A DNA stretch of 51,603 nt from an uncultured Clostridium sp. (GTDB lineage: Bacteria > Bacillota_I > Bacilli_A > RF39 > UBA660), in NCBI GenBank assembly GCA_946541575.1, contig CAMNJQ010000056.1, forward strand, positions 1 through 51,603. The letters are read 5' to 3'. Made by a program: the position numbers and the translations under genes. Shown piece by piece: positions 18,188 through 25,611 of the stretch. The notes beneath the pieces were generated by a model, which saw only the letters and a program-made list of their open reading frames with translations, had not been told where the DNA came from and did not search any database. How positions within the stretch are numbered: the stretch's first letter is position 1; the number at the start of each line of letters is the position of its first letter.

Positions 18188-18573
18188 TATTTCATCTCCA
18201 TAACATATTTTGCCAAAGGTATATCAGCAGGTGCTAAATCATAATTTAATAAATCTGTTTTATCAACCCATTTGTATTCAGAATGATCATGCAAATTAAA
18301 TTCACCAGATAAATATTTACACCTATATAATTTTAAATCAACTGTTTTAGTAGGATATTTACACACATTATTTATTAAAAAACTTTCTGCACTAATCAAT
18401 AGTTCAAATTCCTCTTTTATTTCTCTCTCTATAGCATGTTTTTCATCTTCATTATCTTGAACTTTTCCACCAGGAAACTCCCATTTACCAAAAACGTTCG
18501 GATCTCCTGTAGATCGTTTTGCTATTAATACCTTTTCATCATTTTCTATTAAAGCCGCAACAACATTAATCAT
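18187..18573 (-). CDS. MutT-like Nudix hydrolase
   Basis: A 128-residue Nudix protein with the complete box G-x5-E-x7-REIKEEF (residues about 38-60) after the typical FGKWEFPGGK. The closest type is 8-oxo-dGTP or dCTP-like pyrophosphohydrolase. AAGGTGA gives a strong ribosome site, and an extended minus-10 (TGGTATAAT, 18602-18594) lies just upstream. It is the first gene of a two-gene operon with the HNH nuclease. A nucleotide-cleaning enzyme paired with a modified-base nuclease could keep abnormal dNTPs out of host DNA; that link is inference. Confidence 0.85.
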   Translation of the reverse strand: MINVVAALIENDEKVLIAKRSTGDPNVFGKWEFPGGKVQDNEDEKHAIEREIKEEFELLISAESFLINNVCKYPTKTVDLKLYRCKYLSGEFNLHDHSEYKWVDKTDLLNYDLAPADIPLAKYVMEMK

Positions 18574-18680
18574 ATTATTTCACCTTCACAATTATTATAC
18601 CATATAAAAAATCAATAATTTTATAAACTCTAAAAATTTAAATAATTTATTAAAAAGTTTTATTTTTTGGTGAATACATG

Positions 18681-18709
18681 TTGACCCTTTCGTTTTTTTA
18701 AGGTATAAT
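18681..18709 (+). promoter_or_regulatory. Promoter of the methyltransferase pair
   Basis: TTGACC, a 17-base spacer and TATAAT, one of the best promoters in the window. GAAAGGAGG follows 27 bases before the first ATG. Confidence 0.8.
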
Positions 18710-18735
18710 AGATTATAGTGAGAAAGGAGGAAAAA

Positions 18736-19539
18736 ATGAAGACAAACATTATATACCAAAAATCAAGTGAATCTATGAAAGAAATCGATGATGAATCTGT
18801 TAATATGATTGTCACATCTCCTCCTTATAATATTAACATTAATTATGGTAATAAAACTAATAAAGGTAAAATTACAGCAAGTAAAGGAATTAAATACAAA
18901 GACAACTTAGAAGAAGAGGAATACCGTAAAATGTTAAAGCATGTTTTCTCAGAATGTAAACGTGTATTAAAAAAAGATGGTTCAATTTTTATAAACATTA
19001 AAAATAGATATAATAACGGAATAATTATTCCACCATTTTGGATTCAAGACTTCTTTGAGGACATGTATTTAAAAAATATTATAATATGGAATTTTGATTG
19101 GGGCGGTTCTACCAATAAAAGATTTGCTCCTAGATATGAATATGTTTTTTGGTTTACAAAAAATAAAGAGAACTATAAATTTAATTTGGATGCAGTTAAA
19201 ATACCTGCTTTAAACTACAGACCAGACAGGTATAAAAGTCAATTAAAAAATCCTAGCGATGTATGGAAAATATCTATGGTATCTGGCAATTTTGAAGAAA
19301 GAACTGAACATCCAGCTCAATATCCAGAAAGGTTAATTGAAAGAATAATAGGATGTTCGACAGTTCAAAATGATATTGTCTTAGATCCATTTATGGGTTC
19401 AGGAACAACTGCAGCTGTTGCAAAAAAATTAAATAGAAATTATATTGGATATGAAATTGTACCAGAATATATTGAAATATCAGAAAACAGATTAAAAAAA
19501 ATACAGAAAGGAGAGTTATTAGATGAACGAGAACATTAG
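18736..19539 (+). CDS. DNA methyltransferase, beta class (N4-cytosine/N6-adenine), first of a pair
   Basis: About 267 residues. The catalytic motif TSPPYNI (about residue 30) comes before the AdoMet-binding motif DPFMGSGTT (about residue 219), the beta-class order, with a variable target-recognition stretch between. The enzyme methylates an exocyclic amine of C or A. The ATG at 18736 sits 5 bases after AAAGGAGG; the GTG at 18718 overlaps the ribosome site region. It overlaps the next methyltransferase gene by 17 bases. Two adjacent enzymes suggest an asymmetric site whose strands need separate methylation. Confidence 0.88.
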   Translation: MKTNIIYQKSSESMKEIDDESVNMIVTSPPYNININYGNKTNKGKITASKGIKYKDNLEEEEYRKMLKHVFSECKRVLKKDGSIFINIKNRYNNGIIIPPFWIQDFFEDMYLKNIIIWNFDWGGSTNKRFAPRYEYVFWFTKNKENYKFNLDAVKIPALNYRPDRYKSQLKNPSDVWKISMVSGNFEERTEHPAQYPERLIERIIGCSTVQNDIVLDPFMGSGTTAAVAKKLNRNYIGYEIVPEYIEISENRLKKIQKGELLDEREH

Positions 19540-20377
19540 AATTGAGTTCGGTGATTGCAGGGAATTATTAAAAACTATTCCCGATAATTCAGTCACATTA
19601 GTAGTTACTTCTCCTCCATATAATATTGGAAAAAAGTATGGCAAATATAGCGATAAAATATCATTAGAAGAATGGAAAGAATTAATTAATGATGTTACCA
19701 AGGAAATCTATAGAATATTAAAACCAAACGGAAGTTTTTTCTTAAATTTATCTCCTATACCATTAGGAAACGATAAAGAGATTCTACCTTTACCTTACAT
19801 AGGCTATGATATTATGAAAGAAAATAATTTCAAAATTAGAAATATAATAACATGGACTTTTAATAATATGCAAAACTGTACGAATAGATTATCTGGTCGA
19901 TATGAAAATATTGTGTGGGGTGTAAAAGATTTAAATAATTATATTTTTAATTTAGACGAAGTACGAATACCATATATTACCAAAAATGATAAAAGATTAG
20001 TTGGTGGTATTGGTAGAAACCCAACTGACGTATGGTACTTTGACAGAGTAAATAATATGACTAAGAAAAAATTAGATCTTACTCATCCTACAATTTATCC
20101 ACTACCTATGATTGTTAGAATATTAAAAATGAGTAGCAATATTGGAGATACAATATTAGATCCTTTTGCTGGAAGTGGAACTTCGCTGGTAGCCGCAAAG
20201 ATTCTAAATAGGAAAGCAATAGGCTTTGAATTAGATACTAAATACAAAAATGAATGTGAAAGAAGACTAGCTACTGAAGGAAATATTCCTGCATCTGTAT
20301 TTGACGAATATAAAAGTGATGAGGAAAAAAAGCAAGCATTTTTAAATGCTATATCAAATCTAAAAATAGACAAATAA
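19523..20377 (+). CDS. DNA methyltransferase, beta class, second of a pair
   Basis: 284 residues with TSPPYNI at about 31 and DPFAGSGTS at about 213. It is related to the preceding enzyme but clearly different in the central recognition region, so it probably recognises a different sequence or the other strand. The ribosome site AAAGGAG lies inside the upstream gene. The C-terminal tail (about 40 charged residues) extends beyond the family core. A terminator directly follows. Confidence 0.88.
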   Translation: MNENIRIEFGDCRELLKTIPDNSVTLVVTSPPYNIGKKYGKYSDKISLEEWKELINDVTKEIYRILKPNGSFFLNLSPIPLGNDKEILPLPYIGYDIMKENNFKIRNIITWTFNNMQNCTNRLSGRYENIVWGVKDLNNYIFNLDEVRIPYITKNDKRLVGGIGRNPTDVWYFDRVNNMTKKKLDLTHPTIYPLPMIVRILKMSSNIGDTILDPFAGSGTSLVAAKILNRKAIGFELDTKYKNECERRLATEGNIPASVFDEYKSDEEKKQAFLNAISNLKIDK

Positions 20378-20399
20378 AAGGCAGAAACACTGCCTTTTT
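20376..20399. terminator. Bidirectional terminator between convergent units
   Basis: AAAAGGCAG/CTGCCTTTT stem with a 5-base loop, A-tract before and T-tract after. It serves the methyltransferase pair and the TGT-like gene. Confidence 0.8.
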
Positions 20400-21771
20400 A
20401 TAATTGTTCAAAAATAATAACTAACCCTAAATTCAAATCATTTGGATAATCTTTGCAAAAATCTTGAATTGAAGAATAATTAGATATTACTTCGCAAAGT
20501 TTTCTATGTTGTCTAACTGCATGAAGTCCCATTAATTGTCTACTAAAATAGTTTGCTTCACTATCAGTATCTTTAATTGAATACAATTTTTTTATCCTAT
20601 TAACACTATTGGCTTCTTCACAAACATCACAACCACACAAATCCATTTTATCGTCAACAAGATTTATATCAACGTATTGACATGGTTCTTTTCTAAGTGT
20701 ATTGTTTGAATTTATTCCACCTACAAAATATTTACTAAACTTTGCATCTGCTGGAGAAGTAGTAGAAAAGACATATTTAGTAGATTTTGCATTACCATCT
20801 CCTACTCTTCTAACAGGAGAAGCAGCATCAAAAGAAGTAGCACCACTAAAGTAATTAGTTGCAATATTAGGATATCCTCCACAACCTAATGCGTGAATAG
20901 GTCTGTTATCAGCTATTAATTCACGTACAATTTTTGCAGCCCTAGCAGGACCAACAGTAGATATATAATCTTTTTTTCCTGTTTCATTAAAATCTATATC
21001 CTTATACCAACTTTTATCGAGTTTCTTATAACTTGCGATACCACCTAATGCAAATCCCCAAAATTTGTAACTATGCTTTTTTTCCAAAGACAAAACGAAC
21101 TCAGTACATTTTTTATAATCTTCCTGCAAATCACCATGAATAGTTGCCAACACATTTGGATAATAATCCGGATTTTCTTTTAAATATTTTATTGTTTCCT
21201 CTAACAATATATTATTAACTTCATCAGTATTCATAGAATTAAAGAATTTCTTTAGTTCAACATCGGAACCTTCGCCGTCTTTTTCAGTATATTTTCCACC
21301 TAAATCAAAAGATACAACAATATCAATCTTTAAATTATTAGCAAAGTTATAATATTCTTTCATTTGAATAATTAATTCATCAATAAATTTATCAAATTTG
21401 TAGTTTACTTTTTTTGCTACATATTTAACAATGTTAAATGCACCTGAATCAAGTAGAAATACTTTAGAATTAAAATCGTATTTTTTAGGCTTATATCCGT
21501 TATATATCTCACCTTTTTTTATCAACATGTTTCTAATATCATTATACACATCACCAATTTTACTATAACCGGATAGATCATCAAATGCGTGACTTTGAAA
21601 AGAATGTGGAATATTATTATTTATATAATAGTAATTTATTAATGCTGGTGTATCTCCTGTTAGTTCAGCATAAACTATTTCTCTATCCTTATCCCCATTA
21701 CCTCCACCATAATTATATACTTGAAAAAAAGATGGAATTGGTAATTTTTTCCCATGAACATCATAATTCAT
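20398..21771 (-). CDS. tRNA-guanine-transglycosylase (TGT)-like base-exchange enzyme, possibly acting on DNA (DpdA-like)
   Basis: About 457 residues, longer than bacterial TGT (about 375). TGT landmarks appear in order: LLDSGAF with the general-acid Asp (about 108), IVVSFDLGG (about 151), FALGGIAS matching the GlxGG substrate loop (about 246), HALGCGGYP matching the GVGTP strand, GATSFDAASPVRR matching the nucleophile-Asp segment (about 318), and a zinc site CGCDVC with a His about 35 residues later. Classical TGT swaps guanine for a 7-deazaguanine in tRNA; DpdA-type relatives do so in DNA. The tRNA-type DxxLPTR context is not kept, and the partner gene is a nuclease, so I favour DNA modification. 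ATG at 21771 has AGGAG 8 bases upstream; it starts 11 bases after the nuclease gene. Confidence 0.75.
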   Translation of the reverse strand: MNYDVHGKKLPIPSFFQVYNYGGGNGDKDREIVYAELTGDTPALINYYYINNNIPHSFQSHAFDDLSGYSKIGDVYNDIRNMLIKKGEIYNGYKPKKYDFNSKVFLLDSGAFNIVKYVAKKVNYKFDKFIDELIIQMKEYYNFANNLKIDIVVSFDLGGKYTEKDGEGSDVELKKFFNSMNTDEVNNILLEETIKYLKENPDYYPNVLATIHGDLQEDYKKCTEFVLSLEKKHSYKFWGFALGGIASYKKLDKSWYKDIDFNETGKKDYISTVGPARAAKIVRELIADNRPIHALGCGGYPNIATNYFSGATSFDAASPVRRVGDGNAKSTKYVFSTTSPADAKFSKYFVGGINSNNTLRKEPCQYVDINLVDDKMDLCGCDVCEEANSVNRIKKLYSIKDTDSEANYFSRQLMGLHAVRQHRKLCEVISNYSSIQDFCKDYPNDLNLGLVIIFEQL

Positions 21772-21782
21772 TTTTATCACTC

Positions 21783-22571
21783 CTAATTCATATTAACGCC
21801 ATTTTTTTGCATATCCTTTATGATAGAAACCAACTCTTCTAATGTACCCATTTCTAAAAATTTAGAATATATTTTTTCTTTATATACAGATTGAGGATTT
21901 TTTTCTAAATCTCCTTCTCTCTCCTGCCTTTCAAATACTTTCTCATTTATAAGCGTTTCCTTAACCTGTTCACTTGTTTCAAAGAATATTCCTTTTACAC
22001 ATGGATAATCTATCCAATGAATATAAAAAACAGGTCTCTCGATATCAGATTCAATAATTTCAAGTTGTCTTTCAATTTTTGCTTTGTCAAGAGTAGCACT
22101 ACCCTCATAGCAATATCTATTAATCTTTTGAATTGCAGAAATAAAAGGAGCACAATGATACTTAACTTCAAAATAAGCCAATATTCCTTTATCTTTTCCC
22201 AAAATCATACAATCAGGATATTTCTTATTGCTTTTATCTCCGTGAGTTGCTTTAATCTTTAAGTGATCAGTAAAATAATCTATTAAAATATTTTCAAAAA
22301 ATTGGCCCATTATGACATCATACTTAACATGACTTTTATTTCTTGGATTCATAAAATATGTACCGCATTTTTTACACATATCCTTTAATTGCGGAATTTC
22401 TTCTTTTAATTCCTTAACTTTTTTAGGATCTTCTATATTGTTTTCTTTATACATCTTATCGAAACATTCATCATTAAAATCATCATAAGTTAACTGGTTT
22501 TCAAATGTAGGCACATTCTTAAAAAAGTCATTTATTCTATCCCTATATATATCCAAAATTTCATTATACAT
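21783..22571 (-). CDS. PD-(D/E)xK nuclease, partner of the TGT-like enzyme
   Basis: About 262 residues. A Cys pair MCKKCG (about 75) may bind zinc. The nuclease core reads GQFFENILIDYF, then KKYPDCMIL, then ILAYFEVKY: Glu, Asp and the ExK catalytic set in the usual spacing. It is the first gene of the operon with the TGT-like gene, which begins 11 bases after its stop. A restriction enzyme next to a base-modifying enzyme suggests a restriction-modification pair. The start at 22571 has GGAG 7 bases upstream; the TTG at 22589 is unlikely. A promoter-like TTGCAT with an A/T-rich minus-10 lies upstream. Confidence 0.75.
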   Translation of the reverse strand: MYNEILDIYRDRINDFFKNVPTFENQLTYDDFNDECFDKMYKENNIEDPKKVKELKEEIPQLKDMCKKCGTYFMNPRNKSHVKYDVIMGQFFENILIDYFTDHLKIKATHGDKSNKKYPDCMILGKDKGILAYFEVKYHCAPFISAIQKINRYCYEGSATLDKAKIERQLEIIESDIERPVFYIHWIDYPCVKGIFFETSEQVKETLINEKVFERQEREGDLEKNPQSVYKEKIYSKFLEMGTLEELVSIIKDMQKNGVNMN

Positions 22572-22706
22572 ACTACCACTCCACCACAAAATAAGTTTCT
22601 TATAATAAAATTATAACATATATTTATGCAATTTTTGATTTTTCGATATAAATTTGTTGCAAAAAATCAATTTTAGAGTGATTAATACAAGGATTGGAGG
22701 ATAGAT

Positions 22707-23030
22707 ATGATTAGAAAATGTACAGACGAAGATATAAGTGATGGGGAATGTGAAAAGGTTATTGATCCTTTTTATGATAATTACGATAGTTATCTAGAAG
22801 AATATGTTATTCCTGAAGTAATAGCATTCTATATTGCTAGCTCATTTTATAGAAATGCTATGTGGGAAGCAACTTTTAAACAACATTTTAATTCTGCATA
22901 TGATACATTTAATCTAATATGTAAGAATTATAAAAAAATGAAAGCTGAAGTTATTAAACTACTCAGGTTGAAGTATTCTTTAGAAATAATCAGTGAGGAT
23001 CCTTTGGACTTCAAAATAATTGAGTATTAG
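22707..23030 (+). CDS. Hypothetical protein of a family with a decayed second copy in the window
   Basis: A 107-residue acidic, mostly helical protein with a strong ribosome site (GGAGG, 6 bases before ATG), divergent from the nuclease-TGT operon. No domain is recognised. A pseudogene at about 48503-48690 carries the same C-terminal pattern (ATFxQxxN, then IKLLxxKYSL) and similar DNA. Both lie beside restriction-modification genes, so an accessory role there is possible but unproved. Confidence 0.6.
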   Translation: MIRKCTDEDISDGECEKVIDPFYDNYDSYLEEYVIPEVIAFYIASSFYRNAMWEATFKQHFNSAYDTFNLICKNYKKMKAEVIKLLRLKYSLEIISEDPLDFKIIEY

Positions 23031-23090
23031 TGATTGCTAATCTCTTTTTTATTGTAGTAGTAATAATACAATAAAAATATATATTATTTT

Positions 23091-23138
23091 CTTATTCTTA
23101 TTCTTATTCTTTCCTTATCCTTATTCTTATCCTTATCC
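23091..23138. repeat. Hexanucleotide repeat tract
   Basis: About eight units of CTTATT or CTTATC in a row, with one irregular unit. It is not a CRISPR because there are no spacers. It lies directly before the 11-bp-phased T-rich array. Confidence 0.7.
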
Positions 23139-23149
23139 TAGGAGGTCAT

Positions 23150-23209
23150 TGATTATTATTCGATTTTAATTTGATTATAGTTTGATTTTTATTTGATTTA
23201 TTTTTGACT
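23150..23209. repeat. Phased TTGATT array, possible replication iterons
   Basis: TTGATT or close variants start at 23150, 23160, 23171, 23182, 23193 and 23204, so spacing is 10-11 bp and one face of the helix is marked. The array lies downstream of a phage-type replication initiator gene (23336-24100) in a very AT-rich gap without a gene (23031-23335). It could be an origin with iterons, or bent DNA. Confidence 0.45.
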
Positions 23210-23307
23210 TTGTTTTGTTTTATGAATGATTTATTTTCCAAAAAACTCACGGAAAATATAATTTTGTGTGTATTTAGGTGGCAGGTCGGTATGTAAAATT
23301 ATTTAAA

Positions 23308-23335
23308 TAAAAAGAGCTATCCCCAGGGGGGATGC
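23308..23335 (-). terminator. Possible terminator after the replication initiator gene
   Basis: ATCCCC/GGGGAT stem with a short loop, then AGCTCTTTTTATTT on the minus strand, starting at the stop codon. Confidence 0.45.
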
Positions 23336-24100
23336 CTAAAATGGAAAGTCAATGTTATGATAACTTACTTCATAATCATCATCCCAACATTCTCCCTTAA
23401 ACCAATTAGAACCGTTTTTTATTGTAATATCAGGAATGTCCTCATTTTTTAAATATTCTATATAATCATCTAATCCCTGCTCTATGGTATCAAATGTTTC
23501 TCCCTTTTTTATTGCTTCATTATAATAATATAGAGCTTCTTTTTTACCTACTCTTTTAGGATATTTATTCCATAGCAATTCAAATTGATTCATTATTTTA
23601 GGATCAACGTCAGAAGTATCAAATGAGTTATACTCTTCTTCTTTTTGTTTTTCTGAATTAAATTCTTCTTCTTTTTCCTCTTCTTCATTATTCTTTTTTC
23701 TTCTCATCTCATCTATGGTAACCAATGGTAGACCATCTGGCAACCTTTCATCATCAAAAAAGTAATAAGTCTTATTATTTGGATTTACACCTATCATTTC
23801 TCTTTCGTTTTTAAAATATGTAGGATGATATCTATCCTTTCTTAATTGATTATTTGCAAGCCAATGTCTTATAACTATTGGCCCTGAATCAAATGTATAA
23901 ATATACCCTTTATCCACTAATGTTTGAATATCATTTTCAGAGCATTCTGCAAACTTGGTAATCTTTTTAGGGTTTCCTACAAAGCCATCATCGTCTGCTC
24001 TTGAACCAAATTCATAATAAAGTAATCTTGCCATAGGTGGCAAATCAGTAAATTGGTCTGAATCAACTATATCTAGACTAAACATTCTTCTTCTAGCCAT
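23336..24100 (-). CDS. Phage-type replication initiator (replisome-organizer/DnaD-like)
   Basis: A 254-residue protein. The N terminus MARRRMFSLDIVDSDQFTDLPPMARLLYYEFGSR followed by ADDDGFVGNPKKI is the typical winged-helix start of phage replisome organisers. A Glu/Lys-rich linker (about 130-160) leads to a DnaD-like C-terminal part (FELLWNKYPKRVGKKEAL, then NGSNWFKGECW). Such proteins melt the origin and load the helicase. It overlaps the upstream small gene by 8 bases. Phased repeats follow its 3' end. Confidence 0.75.
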   Translation of the reverse strand: MARRRMFSLDIVDSDQFTDLPPMARLLYYEFGSRADDDGFVGNPKKITKFAECSENDIQTLVDKGYIYTFDSGPIVIRHWLANNQLRKDRYHPTYFKNEREMIGVNPNNKTYYFFDDERLPDGLPLVTIDEMRRKKNNEEEEKEEEFNSEKQKEEEYNSFDTSDVDPKIMNQFELLWNKYPKRVGKKEALYYYNEAIKKGETFDTIEQGLDDYIEYLKNEDIPDITIKNGSNWFKGECWDDDYEVSYHNIDFPF

Positions 24101-24344
24101 CTATTGTTTCACCATGCTTGTAATTAGGAATATTAAAATAATCAAGAACCATATCCATCGGAACTAATCCATTTTGTACTTTTGACTTTCCATCATAAAA
24201 CTGATCACTTATTACATTAAAAACTTCTCTTGCTTTATTTCTGCCAATAGCACCAATATCCATTATGTCTTTGATATTAGCCCATTGATATTCTGCTATT
24301 TTTTCTATTTCTTCTTTTGTTAATATTTTTCTTCTTTTTCCCAT
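24093..24344 (-). CDS. Small DNA-binding protein (DUF3173/excisionase-like)
   Basis: An 83-residue protein with a helix-turn-helix-like pattern (IKDIMDIGAIGRNKAREVFNVI) and a final VPMDMVLDYFNI segment, as in small proteins that accompany integrases of conjugative and phage-like elements. It lies between the regulator and the initiator gene in one transcription unit. Assignment as an excisionase is a guess. Confidence 0.55.
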   Translation of the reverse strand: MGKRRKILTKEEIEKIAEYQWANIKDIMDIGAIGRNKAREVFNVISDQFYDGKSKVQNGLVPMDMVLDYFNIPNYKHGETIDG

Positions 24345-24378
24345 AATAAAAATCCTTTCTATTGTATTTAATATATTA

Positions 24379-24405
24379 TTTATTTGCTTAAAGTTTCTCA
24401 GACTC
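24379..24405. repeat. Left arm of a 27-bp inverted repeat around the repressor switch
   Basis: The 27-bp arm, ending AAAGTTTCTCAGACTC, matches the complement of 25480-25506 at 26 of 27 positions. The arms enclose exactly the two regulator genes; the left one abuts the stop codon of the HTH gene. Confidence 0.7.
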
Positions 24406-24620
24406 TAATTCAATATTAATGCATTATCTTTTGCTGAATATTCAAATTTGCTAAATTTAGCATCATACAGTTTTAACATCTTATTTAACATTTCCATATT
24501 CGGAATTGTTTTTTTAGTTTCATAACTCCTTAATGTAACTGTACTTATTCCTAATGCTTCACTGGCTTTTTCTATTGTATATCCAGCATTTACTCTTAAT
24601 GCTTTAAGTGTTATTTTCAT
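24405..24620 (-). CDS. Cro/C1-type helix-turn-helix regulator
   Basis: A 71-residue XRE-family protein with a classical HTH (AGYTIEKASEALGISTVTLRSYE, residues about 10-33). AGGAGGTGAAAGAATG sets the start at 24620 rather than at the upstream 24650 ATG, which lies in the minus-10 region. It diverges from the repressor gene, with overlapping promoters between, as in a phage lysis-lysogeny switch, and probably acts as the Cro-like arm controlling the replication genes downstream. Confidence 0.75.
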   Translation of the reverse strand: MKITLKALRVNAGYTIEKASEALGISTVTLRSYETKKTIPNMEMLNKMLKLYDAKFSKFEYSAKDNALILN

Positions 24621-24648
24621 TCTTTCACCTCCTCCTATCTTCTTCTCC

Positions 24649-24677
24649 ATTATAGGATAAACATTTCTGTTTGTAAA
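24649..24677 (-). promoter_or_regulatory. Promoter of the Cro-like/replication operon
   Basis: TTTACA, 17 bases, TATAAT on the minus strand, 30 bases before the gene start. Confidence 0.75.
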
Positions 24678-24684
24678 TATCTTT

Positions 24685-24746
24685 TTATCATTTTTATCAT
24701 TTTTCTTTACTTTTGTGTTGACAAATTTATCATTTTATTTTATTAT
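24685..24746 (+). promoter_or_regulatory. Repressor promoter with TTATCAT operator repeats
   Basis: TTGACA (24718-24723), 17 bases, TATTAT (24741-24746). TTATCAT occurs three times (24685, 24694, 24727), two upstream and one inside the promoter, a likely operator set for the two divergent regulators. Confidence 0.7.
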
Positions 24747-24765
24747 GATATTGGAGGTAGCAAAT

Positions 24766-25428
24766 ATGAATAAAGTTGAAATGAGAAAAGTCTTAGCTAA
24801 TAATCTTGTAGCATTATTAGACTATAAAAAGATATCAAGAAAGAATATTGCTGATGATCTTAAATTATCTTATACAAAGGTATGTGATTGGACAAGAGCA
24901 AGAACCTATCCAAGTGAAATTGAATTGGGAAAACTTGCTAATTATTTAGAAACTACTGTTGAACAATTAACTGATGGTGATTCATTAATTAACGATAATG
25001 GTTTTGAACCTGAACAATCATCAAAAAAAGCCAAGATATCTGTAATTGATATTAGTTCTGAAGAATGGATTATTCATCCTATCGATTATGAATGGGTTTC
25101 TACTAAATATCTTACACCAGAAACAGGATATTTAATGTTTGATGTTGTTGATGACTTAATGTCACCTAAATATGATATTGGTGATACTGTATTAGTTGAA
25201 TTCCTAAATAATAAATCAATTAAAGAAGATGGAGATTATTTAGTAAAATTAAAAGAATTTGATTCTTGGTTATTCATTCATATTTATGTTAAAAAAGATG
25301 GCTACTTAGTTGCACCACTTAATAACAATAATTCAAAATCAATCTTACCTAAGTTTTATACAAAGAAAGAATTCACAGAAAGTGCTACACAACCTCATAA
25401 GGCTATAAGAGTTTCTAAAAATATATAA
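24766..25428 (+). CDS. C1-like repressor with degenerate S24 (LexA-type) domain
   Basis: A 220-residue protein with an N-terminal HTH (KISRKNIADDLKLSYTKVCDW, about 20-40) and a C-terminal S24/LexA-like fold (SPKYDIGDTVLVE, then DGDYLVKL). In the family the Ser of the DSM motif cuts the linker; here the sequence is DDLMSPKY, so the Ser is replaced by Leu. The Lys expected in the later strand appears to be His (LFIHIYV). The repressor should therefore resist RecA-stimulated self-cleavage and need another trigger. GGAGG 8 bases upstream sets the start; the 24715 start would lie in the promoter. Confidence 0.75.
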   Translation: MNKVEMRKVLANNLVALLDYKKISRKNIADDLKLSYTKVCDWTRARTYPSEIELGKLANYLETTVEQLTDGDSLINDNGFEPEQSSKKAKISVIDISSEEWIIHPIDYEWVSTKYLTPETGYLMFDVVDDLMSPKYDIGDTVLVEFLNNKSIKEDGDYLVKLKEFDSWLFIHIYVKKDGYLVAPLNNNNSKSILPKFYTKKEFTESATQPHKAIRVSKNI

Positions 25429-25429
25429 A

Positions 25430-25456
25430 AAAAAATCTCGTACTGGAATACGAGAT
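25430..25456 (-). terminator. Hairpin after the repressor gene
   Basis: ATCTCGTA/TACGAGAT with a 6-base loop. The A-run lies on its left, so it would act as a terminator on the minus strand and only as a stabilising hairpin for the repressor mRNA. Confidence 0.5.
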
Positions 25457-25462
25457 CAATCA

Positions 25463-25589
25463 GAAATACCGTTTTGTTCGAGTCTGAGAAACTTTAAACA
25501 AATAAACATTATATAAATACAATGTAATGGGATTTCCTAAATTAATTATACCATTTTTATATAATATTACAAGTTTTTAACGGTATTTC
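25463..25589 (+). promoter_or_regulatory. Integrase leader with an 11-bp inverted repeat
   Basis: GAAATACCGTT (25463-25473) and AACGGTATTTC (25579-25589) are perfect complements about 100 bases apart and could fold the leader just before the integrase ribosome site. The right arm of the 27-bp repeat lies inside. No clear promoter is seen, so integrase may depend on read-through or an element signal. Confidence 0.4.
25480..25506. repeat. Right arm of the 27-bp inverted repeat
   Basis: Complement of 24379-24405 with one mismatch. It stands between the repressor and the integrase genes. Confidence 0.7.
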
Positions 25590-25611
25590 CTTTGTAGAAA
25601 GGAATTTTTAT

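Noticed and set aside
20398-22571. Complete Dpd (7-deazaguanine DNA) cluster
   Set aside because: Only a TGT-like gene and one nuclease are present; no dpdB-K-like genes or preQ0 synthesis genes were found, so the name is not applied.
23091-23138. CRISPR-like array
   Set aside because: Units are six bases and contiguous with no spacers; no cas genes in the window.
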